From positions 4,646,001 through 4,710,000 of the forward strand of contig JALIRH010000030.1 in NCBI GenBank assembly GCA_023055505.1: DNA of 64,000 nt, written 5' to 3'. Position numbers and translations under genes: made by a program. This document shows positions 14,200 to 29,000 of this stretch, one piece after another. Source of the DNA: Callipepla californica brunnescens (Eukaryota; Chordata; Aves; Galliformes; Odontophoridae). The notes under the pieces were generated by a model. It was not told the origin of the DNA, searched no databases, and worked only from the letters and a program-made list of their open reading frames with translations. Positions within the stretch are counted from its first letter, which is position 1. Every line of letters begins with the position of its first letter.

Positions 14200-16870
14200 T
14201 ATGGTCCCATTGATCCCTATGGCCCAACTGATCTTTATGGCCCCATTGATCCTTATGGTCCCATTGATCCCTAAGGCCCAATTGATCTTTATGGCCCCAT
14301 TGATTCCTATGGCCCCATTGATCCCTAGGCCCCATTGATCCATATGGCTTCATTGACCCCTATTGCCCCATTGAGTTCTATGGCCGCATGAATTCCTATG
14401 GCCTTATTGATCCCTATGGCCCCATTGATCCCTATGGCCCCATTGTTTCCTATGGCCCCATTGATTCCTGTGGCCCCATTGATTCCTGTGGCCCCATTGA
14501 TCCCTATGGCCACACTGATTCCTATGGCCCTATTGATTCCTATGGTGCCATTGATCCCTATGTCCCCATTGATTCCTATGGCCCCATTGATCCTTATGGC
14601 CCCATTGATCCCGATGGCCCCTTGATTTTCTAAGGCTCCATTGATTCCTATGACCCCTCTGAGTTCTATGGCCCCATTGATTCCTATGGTCCCATTGATC
14701 CCTATGGCCCCTTTGAGTTCTATGGCCCCATTGATTCCTATGGACACTTTGATTCCTATGGCCCCATTGTTTCCTATAGTCCCATCGATCCCTATGTCCC
14801 CATTGATTCCTATGGCCCCATTGATCCCTATGGTTCCATTGATCCCTATGGCCCCTTGATTTTTTAAGGCTCCATTGATTCCTATGGCCCCATTGAGTTC
14901 TATGGCCCCATTGATTCCTATGGCCCCATTGATTCCTATGGCCCCATTGAGTTCTATAGCCACACTGATTCCTATGGCCCCATTGATTTCTATGGCCCAT
15001 TTGATCCCAATGGCCCCATTGATCTCTAAGGCACCATTGAGTTCTATGGCTCCATTGATCCCTATAGCCCCATTGATCCCTATGGCCCCATTGATTTCTA
15101 TGGCCCCATTGATTCCTATGGCCCCATTGATCCCTATGGCCCCATTGAGTTCTATGGCCCCATTGATGACTATGGCCCCATTGATTCCTATGGCCCTATT
15201 GATTCCTATGGCCCCATTGAGTTCTATGGCCCCATTGATTCCTATGGTGCCATTGATCCCTATGGCCCCATTGATCCCTATGGCCCCATTCATTTTCTAT
15301 GGCTCCATTGATTCCTATGGCCCCATTGATCCCTTTGGTCCCATGGATTCCTGTGGCCCCATTGATTTTTATGGCCCCAATGAGTTCTATGGCCACATTA
15401 ATTCCTATGGCCCCATTGAGTTCTATGGCCCATTTGATCCCTATGGCCCCATTGATCCCTATGGCCCCATAGTGTTCGAAGGCCCCATTGAGTTCTATGG
15501 CCCCATTGATCCCAATGGCCAGTTTGATTCCTATGACCCCATAGATTCCTATGGCCCCGTCGATCCCTATGGACCCATTGATCCCTATAGTCCCTTTAAT
15601 TCCTGCGGCCTCATTGATTTTTGTGTCCCAATTGTTCCCTATGGCCCCATTGATCCCTATGGCCCCACTGAGTTCTATGGCCCCATTGATACCTATGGTC
15701 CCATTGATCCCTATGGCCCCTTTGAGTTCTATGGCCCCATTGATTCCTATGGTCACATTGATCCCTATGGCCCCATTGATTCCTATGGCCCCATCGATTC
15801 CTATAGCCCCATCGATCCCTATGTCCACATTGAGTTCTATGGCCACATTGATCCCTATGGCCCCATTGAGTTCCTTGGCCCAATTGATCCCTTTAGCCCC
15901 ACTGATTCCTATGGCCCCATTGATTACTATGGCCCCATTGAGTTCTATGGCCCCATTGATTCCTATGGCCCCATTGATTCCTACGGCCCCATTGATCCCT
16001 ATGTCCCCATTGAGTTCTATGGCCCCACTGATTCCTATGGCCCCATTGTTTCCTCTGGCCCCACTGATCCCTATGGCCCCATTGATCCCTATGTCCCCAT
16101 TGAGTTCTATGGCCCCACGGATTCCTATGTCCCCATTGATTCCTATGGCCCCATTTATCCCTAGGCCCCATTGATCCCTATGGCTTCATTGATCCCTATT
16201 ACCCCATTGAGTTCTAGGGCCGCATGAATTCCTATGGCCTTATTGATCCCTATGGCCCCATTGATTCCTATGTTCCCATTGATTCCTATGGCCCCATTGA
16301 TTCCTGTGGCCCCATTGATTCCTGTGGCCTCATTGATCCCTATGGCCACACTGATTCCTATGGCCCCATTGATTCCTATGGTGCCATTGATCCCTATGGC
16401 CCCATTGATTCCTATGGCCCCATTGATCCTTATGGCCCCATTGATCCCTATGGCCCCTTGATTTTCTAAGGCTCCATTGATTCCTATGGCCCCATTGAGT
16501 TCTATGGCCCCATTGATTCCTATGGCCCCATTGATTCCTATGGCGCCATTGAGTTCTATAGCCACTCTGATTCCTACGGCCCCATTGATTTCTATGGCCC
16601 ATTTGATCCCTATGGCCCCATTGATCTCTAAGGCACCATTGAGTTCTATGGCTCCATTGATCCCTATAGCCCCATTGATCCCTATGGCCCCATTGATTTC
16701 TATGGCCCCATTGATTCCTATGGCCCCATTGATCCCTATGGCCCCTTGAGTTCTATGGCCCCATTGATTACTATGGCCCCATTGATTCCTATGGCCCCAT
16801 TGATTCCTATGGCCCCATTGATTCCTTTGGCCCCATTGATTTTTATGGCTCCATTGATCCCTATGGCCCG
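14200..16870 (+). repeat. Copy 2 of the 2,680-bp tandem duplication
   Basis: This is the downstream partner of the block at 11,520-14,190, with the same order of variant units at a fixed 2,680-base offset. Private differences include TTTTTTAAGG at about 14,855, where copy 1 has TTTTCTAAGG. Head-to-tail adjacency fits unequal exchange or replication slippage over a multi-kilobase register, not single-unit slippage. Confidence 0.85.
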
Positions 16871-19800
16871 ATTGATTCCTATGGCCCTATTGATTCCTAT
16901 GGCCCCATTGAGTTCTATGGCCCCATTGATTCCTATGGTGCCATTGATCCCTATGGCCCCTTTGATCCCTATGGCCCCATTGATTTTCTATGGCTCCATT
17001 GATTCCTATGGCCCCATTGATCCCTTTGGTCCCATGGATTCCTGTGGCCCCATTGATTTTTATGGCCCCAATGAGTTCTATGGCCACATTGATTCCTATG
17101 GCCCCATTGAGTTCTATGGCCAATTTGATCCCTAAGGCCCCATTGATCCCTATGGCCCCATAGTTTTCGAAGGCCCCATTGAGTTCTATGGCCCCATTGA
17201 TCCCAATGGCCACTTTGATTCTAATGACCCCATAGATTCCTATGGCCCCGTTGATCCCTATGGACCCATTGATCCCTATAGTCCCTTTAATTCCTACGGC
17301 CCCATTGATTTTTGTGGCCCCAATGTTCCCTATGGCCCCATTGATCCCTATGGCCGTACTGAGTTCTATGGCCCCATTGATTCTTATGGCCCCATTGATT
17401 CCTATGGCCCCATTAATTCCTATAGCCCCATCGATCCCTATGTCCACATTGAGTTCTATGGCCCCCTTGAAACCTATGGTTCCATTGAGTTCTTTGGCCC
17501 AATTGATCCCTTTGGCCCCACTGATTCCTATGGCCCCATTGATTCCTATGGCCCCATTGATCCCTATGGTCCCATTGATCCCTATAGTCCCATTGATCTT
17601 TATGGCCCCATTGATCCCTCTGGTCCCATTGATCCCTATGGCCCAATTGATCTTTATGGCCCCATTGAGTCCTAAGGCCCCATTGATCCCTAGGCCCCAT
17701 TGATCCCTATGTCTTCATTGACCCCTATTGCCCCATTGAGTTCTATGGCCGCATGAATTCCTATGGCCTTATTGATCCCTATGGCCCCATTGATCCCTAT
17801 GGCCCAATTGTTTCCTATGGCCCTATTGATTCCTGTGGCCCCATTGATTCCTGTGGCCCCATTGATCCCTATGGCCACACTGATTCCTATGGCCCTATTG
17901 ATTCCTATGGTGCCATTGATCCCTATGGCCCCATTGATCCCTACGGCCCCTTGATTTTCTAAGGCTGAATTGATTCCTATGGCCCCACTGAGTTCTATGG
18001 CCCCATTGATTCCTATGGCCCCATTGATCCCTATGGCCCCATTGAGTTCTATGGCCCCATTGATTCCTATGGCCCCATTGATTCCTAGGGCACCATTGAT
18101 TCCTATGGCCCCATTGATTCCTTTGGCCCCATTGATTCCTATGGCCCCATTGATCCCTATGGCCTCATTGATCCCTATGGCCCCATTGATCCCAATGGCC
18201 CCATAGTGTTCGAAGGCCCCATTGAGTTCTATGGCCCCACTGATCCCTATGGCCCCTTTGATTCCTATGGCCCCATTGATCGTTGTGTCCCCATTGATCC
18301 TTGTCGCCTCATTAATCCTTATGGCCCCACTGATTCCTATGACCCCATAGAATCCTATGGCCCCGTTGATCCCTATGGACCCATTGATCCCTATAGTCCC
18401 TTTAATTCCTACGGCCCCATTGATTTTTGTGGCCACATTGTTACCTATGGCCCCATTGATCCCTATGGCCCCACTGACTTCTATGGCCCCATTGATTCCT
18501 ATGGTCCCATTGATCCCTCTGGCCCCTTTGAGTTCTATGGCCCCATTGATTCCTATGGTCACATTAATCCCTATGGCCCTATTGATTCCTATGGCCCCAT
18601 TGATTCCTATGGTCACATTGATCCCTATGGCCCCATTGATTCCTATGGCCCCATTGAGTTCCTTGGCCCAATTGATCCCTTTAGTCCCACTGATTCCTAT
18701 GGCCCCATTGATTCCTATGGCCCCATTGAGTTCTATGGCCCCATTGATTCCTATCGCCCCATTGATTCCCTTGGCCCCATTGTGTTCTATAGCCACACTG
18801 ATTCCTACGCCCCTTTGAGTTCTAAGGCCCATTTGATCCCTAGGGCCCCATTGATCTCTAAGGCCCCTTTGAGTTCTATGTCTCCATTGATCCCTATAGC
18901 CCCATTGATCCCTATGGCCCCATTGAGTTCTAAGGCCCCATTGAGTTCTATGGCCCCATTGATTCCTATGTCCCCATTGATTCCTATGGCCAGATTGATT
19001 CCTATGGCCACATTGATTCCTATGGCCCCATTGAGCTCTTTGGCCCAATTGATTCCTATGGCCCCATTGATGCCTATGGCCCTATTGAGTTCTTTGGCCC
19101 AATTGATCCCTACGGCCCAATTGATTCCTATGGCCCCATTGATTGCTATGGCCCCACTGATCTCTAAGGCCTCATTGAGTTCTATGGCTCCATTGATCCC
19201 TCTAGCCCCATTGATCCCTATGACCCCATTGAGTTCTTATGCCCCATTGAGTTCTATGGCCCCTTTGATCCCTATGGCCCCATTGTTCCCTATGGCCCCA
19301 TTGAGTTCTATGGCCGCATTGATGACTATGGCCCCATTGATTCCCTTGGCCCCATTGATTCCTATGGCCCCATTGATTCCTATGGCCCCATTGATTCCTT
19401 AGGCCCCATTGATTGCTATGGCCCCATTGATGCCTATGGCCCCACTGATTCCTATGACCCCATTGATTCCTATGGTCCCATTGATCCCTATGGCCCCATT
19501 GATTCCTATGGTCCCACTGATCCCTAAGGCCCCATTGATCCTTATGGCCCCATTGATTTTCTATGGCTCCATTGATTCCTATGGACTTATTGATCCCTTT
19601 GGTCCCATCGATTCCTGTGGCCCCAATGATTTTTATGGCCCCAATGAGTTCTATGGCCACATTGATTTCTATGGCCCCATTGAGTTCTATGGCCCATTTG
19701 ATCCCTATGACCCCATTAGTCCCTATAGACCAATTGAGTTCTATGGCTCCATTGATCCCTAAGGCCCCATTGAGTTCTAAGGCCCCACTGATTCCTATGG

Positions 19801-22239
19801 CCCCACTGATTCCTAAGGCCCCATTGATTCCTATGGCCCTATTGGTCCCTATGGCTCCATTGATCCCTATGGCCCCTCTGAGTTCTATGGCCCCATTGAT
19901 TCCTATGGTCCCATTGATCCCTATGGCCCCTTTGAATTCTATGGCCCCATTGATTCCTATAGACACTTTGATTCCTATGTCCCCATTGATTCCTATAGTC
20001 CCATCGATCCCTATGTCCACATTGAGTTCTATGGCCCCATTGAGTTCTAAGGCCCCATTGACTTCTTTGGCACAATTGATCCCTATGGCCCCATTGATTC
20101 CTATGGCCCCATTGATTCCTATGGCCCCATTGATCCCTATGTCCCCATTGAGTTCTATGGCCCCACTGATTCCTATGGCCCCATTGATTCCTCTGGCCCC
20201 ACTGATCCCTATGGCCCCATTGATCCCTATGTCCCCATTGAGTTCTATGGCCCCACTGATTCCTATGTCTCCATTGATTCCTATGGCCCCATTTATCCCT
20301 AGGCCCCATTGATCCCTATGGCTTCATTGATCCCTATTGCCCCATTGAGTTCTAGGGCCGCATGAATTCCTATGGCCTTATTGATCCCTATGGCCCCATT
20401 GATTCCTATGGCCCCATTGATTCCTGTGGCCCCATTGATTCCTGTGGCCCCATTGATCCCTATGGCCACACTGATTCCTATGGCCCCATTGATTCCTATG
20501 GTTCCATTGATCCCTAAGGCCCCATTGATTTCTATGGCCCCATTGATCCTTATGGCCCCATTGATCCCTATGGCCCCTTGATTTTCTAAGGCTCCATTGA
20601 TTCCTACGGCCCCTTTGAGTTCTATGGACCCATTGATTCCTATGGCCCCATTGATTCCTATGGCCACTTTGAGTTCTATAGCCACTCTAATTCCTATGGC
20701 CCCATTGATTTCTATGGCCCATTTGATCCCTATGGCCCCATTGATCTCTAAGGCACCATTGAGTTCTATGGCTCATTGATCCCTATAGCCCCATTGATCC
20801 CTAAGGCCCCATTGATTTCTCTGGCCCCATTGAATCCTATGGCCCCATTGATCCCTATGGCCGTACTGAGTTCTATGGCCCCATTGATTCCTATGGCCCC
20901 ATTGATTTCTTTGGCCCCATTGATTCCTATGTCCCCATTGATTCCTATGGCCAGATTGATTCCTATGGCCACATTGATTCCTATGGCCCCATTGAGCGCT
21001 TTGGCCCAATTGATTCCTATGGCCCCATTGATGCCTAAGGCCCTATTGATTTCTTTGGCCCAATTGATCCCTACGGCCCAATTGATTCCTATGGCCCCAT
21101 TGATTGCTATGGCCCCACTGATCTCTAAGGCCCCATTGAGTTCTATGGCTCCATTGATCCCTATAGCCCCATTGAACCCTATGACCCCATTGAGTTCTAT
21201 GGCCCCTTTGATCCCTATGGCCCCTTTGATCCCTATGGCCCCATTGAGTTCTATGGCCCCATTGATGACTAAGGCCCCATTGATTCCCTTGGCCCCATTG
21301 ATTCCTATGGCCCCATTGATTCCTTAGGCCCCATTGATTCCTATGGCCCCATTGATGCCTATGGCCCCACTGATTCCTATGACCACATTGATTCCTATGG
21401 TCCCATTGATCCCTATGGCCCCATTGATTCCTATGGTCCCACTGATCCCTAAGGCCCCATTGATCCCTATGGCCCCATTGATTTTCTATGGCTCCTTTGA
21501 TTCCTATGGCCTTATTGATCCCTTTGGTCCCATCGATTCCTGTGGCCCCTTTGATTTTTATGGCCCCAATGAGTTCTATGGCCACATTGATTTCTATGGC
21601 CCCATTGAGTTCTATGGCCCATTTGATCCCTATAACCCCATTTGTCCCTATAGAACAATTGAGTTCTATGGCTCCATTGATCCCTAAGGCCCCATTGAGT
21701 TCTAAGGCCCCACTGATTCCTATGGCCCCACTGAATCCTAAGGCCCCATTGATTCCTATGGCCCTATTGATCCCTATGGCCACATTGATCCCCATGGCCC
21801 CCCTGAGTTCTATGGCCCCATTGATTCCTACGGACACTTTGATTCCTATGGCCCCATTGATTCCTATGGCCCCATTGATACCTGTGGCCCCATTGATTCC
21901 TATGGCCCCATTGATTCCTCTTGCCCCATTGATTCCTATGGCCCCACTGATTCCTATGGCCCCATTGATTCCTATAGCTCCATCGATCCCTATGTCCACA
22001 TTGTGTTCTATGGCCCCATTGATCCCTATGGTTCCATTGAGTTCTTTGGCCCAATTGATCCCTTTGGCCCACTGATTCCTATGGCCCCATTGATTCCTAT
22101 GGCCCCATTGATCCCTATGGTCCCATTGATCCCTATGGCCCAACTGATCTTTATGGCCACATTGATCCTTATGGTCCCATTGATCCCTAAGGCCCAATTG
22201 ATCTTTATGGCCCCATTGATTCCTATGGCCCCATTGATC

Positions 22240-25200
22240 CCTAGGCCCCATTGATCCATATGGCTTCATTGACCCCTATTGCCCCATTGAGTTCTATGGC
22301 CGCATGAATTCCTATGGCCTTATTGATCCCTATGGCCCCATTGATCCCTATGGCCCCATTGTTTCCTATGGCCCCATTGATTCCTGTGGCCCCATTGATT
22401 CCTGTGGCCCCATTGATCCCTATGGCCACACTGATTCCTATGGCCCTATTGATTCCTATGGTGCCATTGATCCCTATGTCCCCATTGATTCCTATGGCCC
22501 CATTGATCCTTATGGCCCCATTGATCCCGATGGCCCCTTGATTTTCTAAGGCTCCATTGATTCCTATGACCCCTCTGAGTTCTATGGCCCCATTGATTCC
22601 TATGGTCCCATTGATCCCTATGGCCCCTTTGAGTTCTATGGCCCCATTGATTCCTATGGACACTTTGATTCCTATGGCCCCATTGATTCCTATAGTCCCA
22701 TCGATCCCTATGTCCCCATTGATTCCTATGGCCCCATTGATCCCTATGGTTCCATTGATCCCTATGGCCCCTTGATTTTCTAAGGCTCCATTGATTCCTA
22801 TGGCCCCATTGAGTTCTATGGCCCCATTGATTCCTATGGCCCCATTGATTCCTATGGCCCCATTGAGTTCTATAGCCACACTGATTCCTATGGCCCCATT
22901 GATTTCTATGGCCCATTTGATCCCAATGGCCCCATTGATCTCTAAGGCCCCATTGAGTTCTATGGCTCCATTGATCCCTATAGCCCCATTGATCCCTATG
23001 GCCCCATTGATTTCTATGGCCCCATTGATTCCTATGGCCCCATTGATCCCTATGGCCCCATTGAGTATTATGGCCCCATTGATGACTATGGCCCCATTGA
23101 TTCCTATGGCCCCATTGATTCCTATGGCCCCATTGATTCCTTTGGCCCCATTGATTCCTATGGCCCCTTGATTCCTTTGGCCCCATTGATTCCTATGGCC
23201 CCATTGATCCCTATGGCCCCATTGATTCCTATGGCCCTATTGATTCCTATGGCCCCATTGAGTTCTATGGCCCCATTGATTCCTATGGTGCCATTGATCC
23301 CTATGGCCCCATTGATCCCTATGGCCCCATTCATTTTCTATGGCTCCATTGATTCCTATGGCCCCATTGATCCCTTTGGTCCCATGGATTCCTGTGGCCC
23401 CATTGATTTTTATGGCCCCAATGAGTTCTATGGCCACATTAATTCCTATGGCCCCATTGAGTTCTATGGCCCATTTGATCCCTATGGCCCCATTGATCCC
23501 TATGGCCCCATAGTGTTCGAAGGCCCCATTGAGTTCTATGGCCCCATTGATCCCAAAGGCCAGTTTGATTCCTATGACCCCATAGATTCCTATGGCCCCG
23601 TTGATCCCTATGGACCCATTGATCCCTATAGTCCCTTTAATTCCTACGGCCCCATTGATTTTTGTGGCCCCATTGTTCCCTATGGCCCCATTGATCCCTA
23701 TGGCCGTACTGAGTTCTATGGCCCCATTGATTCCTATGGTCCCATTGATCCCTATGGCCCCTTTGAGTTCTATGGCCCCATTGATTCCTATGGTCACATT
23801 GATCCCTATGGCCCCATTGATTCCTATGGCCCCATTGATTCCTATGGCCCCATTGATTCCTATAGCTCCATCGATCCCTATGTCCACATTGTGTTCTATG
23901 GCCCCATTGATCCCTATGGTTCCATTGAGTTCTTTGGCCCAATTGATCCCTTTGGCCCCACTGATTCCTATGGCCCCATTGATTCCTATGGCCCCATTGA
24001 TCCCTATGGTCCCATTGATCCCTATGGCCCAACTGATCTTTATGGCCCCATTGATCCTTATGGTCCCATTGATCCCTAAGGCCCAATTGATCTTTATGGC
24101 CCCATTGACTCCTATGGCCCCATTGATCCCTAGGCCCCATTGATCCATATGGCTTCATTGACCCCTATTGCCCCATTGAGTTCTATGGCCGCATGAATTC
24201 CTATGGCCTTATTGATCCCTATGGCCCCATTGATCCCTATGGCCCCATTGTTTCCTATGGCCCCATTGATTCCTGTGGCCCCATTGATTCCTGTGGCCCC
24301 ATTGATCCCTATGGCCACACTGATTCCTATGGCCCTATTGATTCCTATGGTGCCATTGATCCCTATGGCCCCATTGATTCCTATGGCCCCATTGATCCTT
24401 ATGGCCCCATTGATCCCGATGGCCCCTTGATTTTCTAAGGCTCCATTGATTCCTATGGCCCCTCTGAGTTCTATGGCCCCATTGATTCCTATGGTCCCAT
24501 TGATCCCTATGGCCCCTTTGAGTTCTATGTCCCCATTGATTCCTATGGACACTTTGATTCCTATGGCCCCATTGATTCCTATAGTCCCATCGATCCCTAT
24601 GTCCCCATTGATTCCTATGGCCCCATTGATCCCTATGGTTCCATTGATCCCTATGGCCCCTTGATTTTCTAAGGCTCCATTGATTCCTATGGCCCCATTT
24701 AGTTCTATGGCCCCATTGATTCCTATGGCCCCATTGATTCCTATGGCCCCATTGAGTTCTATAGCCACACTGATTCCTATGGCCCCATTGATTTCTATGG
24801 CCCATTTGATCCCAATGGCCCCATTGATCTCTAAGGCACAATTGAGTTCTATGGCTCCATTGATCCCTATAGCCCCATTGATCCCTATGGCCCCATTGAT
24901 TTCTATGGCCCCATTGATTCCTATGGCCCCATTGATCCCTATGGCCCCATTGAGTTCTATGGCCCCATTGATGACTATGGCCCCATTGATTCCTATGGCC
25001 CCATTGATTCCTATGGCCCCATTGATTCCTTTGGCCCCATTGATTCCTATGGCCCCATTGATTCCTATGGCCCCTTGATTCCTTTGGCCCCATTGATTCC
25101 TATGGCCCCATTGATCCCTATGGCCCCATTGATTCCTATGGCCCTATTGATTCCTATGGCCCCATTGAGTTCTATGGCCCCATTGATTCCTATGGTGCCA

Positions 25201-26060
25201 TTGATCCCTATGGCCCCATTGATTCCTATGGCCCCATTCATTTTCTATGGCTCCATTGATTCCTATGGCCCCATTGATCCCTTTGGTCCCATGGATTCCT
25301 GTGGCCCCATTGATTTTTATGGCCCCAATGAGTTCTATGGCCACATTGATTCCTATGGCACCATTGAGTTCTATGGCCCATTTGATCCCTATGGCCCCAT
25401 TGATCCCTATGGCCCCATAGTGTTCGAAGGCCCCATTGAGTTCTATGGCCCCATTGATCCCAATGGCAACTTTGATTCCTATGACCCTATAGATTCCTAT
25501 GGCCCCGTTGATCCCTATGGACCCATTGATCCCTATAGTCCCTTTAATTCTTACGGCCCCATTGATTTTTGTGGCCCCATTGTTCCCTATGGCCCCATTG
25601 ATCCCAATGGCCGTACTGAGTTCTATGGCCCCATTGATTCCTATGGTACCATTGATCCCTATGGCCCCTTTGAGTTCTATGGCCCCATTGATTCCTATGG
25701 TCACATTGATCCCTATGGCCCCATTGATTCCTATGGCCCCATTGATTCCTATGGCCCCATTGATTCCTATAGCCCCATCGATCCCTATGTCCACATTGAG
25801 TTCTATGGCCCCATTGATCCCTAAGGTTCCATTGAGTTTTTTGGCCCAATTGATCCCTTTGGCCCCACTGATTCCTATGGCCCCATTGATTCCTATGGCC
25901 CCATTGATCCCTATGATCCCATTGATCCCTATGGCCCAACTGATCTTTATGGCCCCATTGATCCCTATGGTCCCATTGATCCCTATGGCCCAATTGATCC
26001 ATATGGCTTCATTGACCCCTATTGCCCCATTGAGTTCTATGGCCGCATGAATTCCTATGG
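22240..26060 (+). repeat. Higher-order repeat pair, period about 1.89 kb
   Basis: Blocks starting near 22,241 and 24,130 share the same ordered variants, including the GCATGAATTCC unit at 22,302 and 24,191. The offset is 1,889 bases in the first part and 1,907 in the later part, so one extra 18-bp unit was gained near 25,060. Related 1.8-1.9-kb blocks start near 11,645 and 14,325. The offset of one unit shows both large-block and single-unit change acting on the same sequence. Confidence 0.75.
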
Positions 26061-29000
26061 CCTTATTGATCCCTATGGCCCCATTGATCCCTATGGCCCC
26101 ATTGATTCCTGTGGCCCCATTGATTCCTGTGGCCCCATTGATCCCTATGGCCACACTGATTCCTATGGCCCTATTGATTCCTATGGTGCCATTGATCCCT
26201 ATGGCCCCATTGATTCCTATGCCCCATTGAACCTTATGGCCCCATTGATCCCGATGGCCCCTTGATTTTCTAAGGCTCCATTGATTCCTAAGGCCCCATT
26301 GAGTTCTACGGCCCCATTGATTCCTATGGCCCCATTGATTCCTATGGCCCCATTGAGTTCTATGTCCCATTTGATCCCTATGGCCCCAATGATCTCTAAG
26401 GCGCCATTGAGTTCAATGGCCCCATTGATGACTATGGCCCCATTGATTCCTATGGCCCCATTGATTCCTATTGCCCCATTGATTCCATTGGCCCCATTGA
26501 TTCCTAAGGCCCCATTGATCCCTATGGCCCCATTGATTCCTATGGCCCCTTTGATTCCTATAGCCCCATCGATCCCTATGTCCACATTGAGTTCTATGGC
26601 CCCATTGATCCCTATGGCCCCACTGATCTTTATGGCCCCATGTTTTTCTATGGCCACATTGATTCCTATGGCCCCATTGTTTCCTATGGTCCCATTGATC
26701 CCTATGGCCCCATTGAGTTCTATGGACCAACTGATTCCTATGGCCCCATTGATACCTATGGTCCCATTGATCCCTATGGCCCCATTGAGTTCTATGGACC
26801 AACTGATTCCTCTGGCCCCATTGATACCTATGGTCCCATTGATCCCTATGGCCCCATTGATCCCTATGGCCCCACTGATTCCTATGGCCCCATTGATTCC
26901 TATGGTCCCATTGATCCCTATGGCCCGATTGAGTTCTATTGCCCCACTGATTCCTATGGCCCCATTGATTCCTATGGCCCCATTGATCCCTATGGTTCCA
27001 TTGATCCCTATGACCCCATTGATTCCTATGGTCCCATTGATCCCTATGGCCCCTTTGAGTTCTATGGCCCCATTGATTCCTATGGTCACATTGATCCCTA
27101 TGGCCCCATTGATTCCTATGGCCCCATTGATTCCTATGGCCCCATTGATTCCTATAGCCGCATCGATCCCTATGTCCACATTGAGTTCTATGGCCCCATT
27201 GATCCCTATGGTTCCATTGAGTTCTTTGGCCCAATTGATCCCTTTGGCCCCACTGATTCCTATGGCCCCATTGATTCCTATGGCCCCATTGATCCCTATG
27301 GTCCCATTGATCCCTATGGCCCAACTGATCTTTATGGCCCCATTGATCCCTATGGTCCCATTGATCCCTATGGCCCAATTGATCTTTATGGCCCCATTGA
27401 TTCCTAAGGCCCCATTGATCCCTAGGCCCCATTGATCCCTATGGATTCATTGACCCGTATTGCCCCATTGAGTTCTATGGCCGCATGAATTCCTATGGCC
27501 TTATTAATCCCTATGGCCCCATTGATCCCTATGGCCCCATTGATTCCTGTGGCCCCATTGATTCCTGTGGCCCCATTGATCCCTATGGCCACACTGATTC
27601 CTATGGCCCTATTGATTCCTATGGTGCCATTGATCCCTAAGGCCCCATTGATTCCTATGCCCCATTGATCCTTATGGCCCCATTGATCCCGATGGCCCCT
27701 TGATTTTCTAAGGCTCCATTGATTCCTATGGCCCCATTGAGTTCTATGGCCCCATTGATTCCTATGGCCCCATTGATTCCTATGGCCCCATTAAGTTCTA
27801 TGTCCCATTTGATCCCTATGGCCCCATTGATCTCTAAGGCCCCATTGAGTTTTATGGCTCCATTGATCCCTATAGCCCCATTGATCCCTATGGCCCCATT
27901 GAGTTCTATGGCCCCTTTGATCCCTATGGCCCCATTGATTTCTATGGCCCCATTGATTCCTACGACCCATTGATGGCTATGGCCCCATTGAGTTCTATGG
28001 CCCCATTGATGACTATGGCCCCATTGATTCCTATGGCCCCATTGATTCCTATTGCCCCATTGATTCCTTTGGCCCCATTGATTCCTATGGCCCCATTGAT
28101 CCCTAGGGCCCCATTGATTCCTATGGCCCCTTTGATTCCTATAGCCCCATCGATCCCTATGTCCACATTGAGTTCTATGGCCCCATTGATCCCTATGGCC
28201 CCACTGATCTTTATGGCCCCATGTTTTTCTATGGCCACATTGATTCCTATGGCCCCATTGTTTCCTATGGTCCCATTGATCCCTATGGCCCCATTGAGTT
28301 CTATGGACCAACTGATTCCTATGGCCCCATTGATACCTATGGTCCCATTGATCCCTATGGCCCCATTGAGTTCTATGGACCAACTGATTCCTATGGCCCC
28401 ATTGATACCTATGGTCCAATTGATCCCTATGGCCCCATTGATCCCTATGGCCCCACTGATTCCTATGGCCCCATTGATTCCTAGGGTCCCATTGATCCCT
28501 ATGGCCCGATTGAGTTCTATTGCCCCACTGATTCCTATGGCCCCATTGTGTTCTATAGCCACACTGATTCCTATGGCCCCTTTGAGTTCTATGGCCCATT
28601 TGATCCCTATGGCCCCATTGATCTCTAAGGTCCCATTGAGTTCTATGGCTCCATTGATCCCTATAGCCCCATTGATGCCTATGGCACCATTGAGTTCTAT
28701 GGCCCCATTGATTCCTATGTCCCCTTTGATTCCTATGGCCACATTGATTCCTATGGCCACATTGATTCCTATGGCCCCATTGAGCTCTTTGGCCCAATTG
28801 ATTCCTATGGCCCCATTGATGCCTAAGGCCCTATTGAGTTCTTTGGCCCAATTGATCCCTACGGCCCAATTGATTCTAATGGCCCCATTGATTGCTATGG
28901 CCCCACTGATCTCTAAGGCCCCATTGAGTTCTATGGCTCCATTGATCCCTATAGCCCCATTGATCCCTATGACCCCATTGAGTTCTTAGGCCCCATGGAG

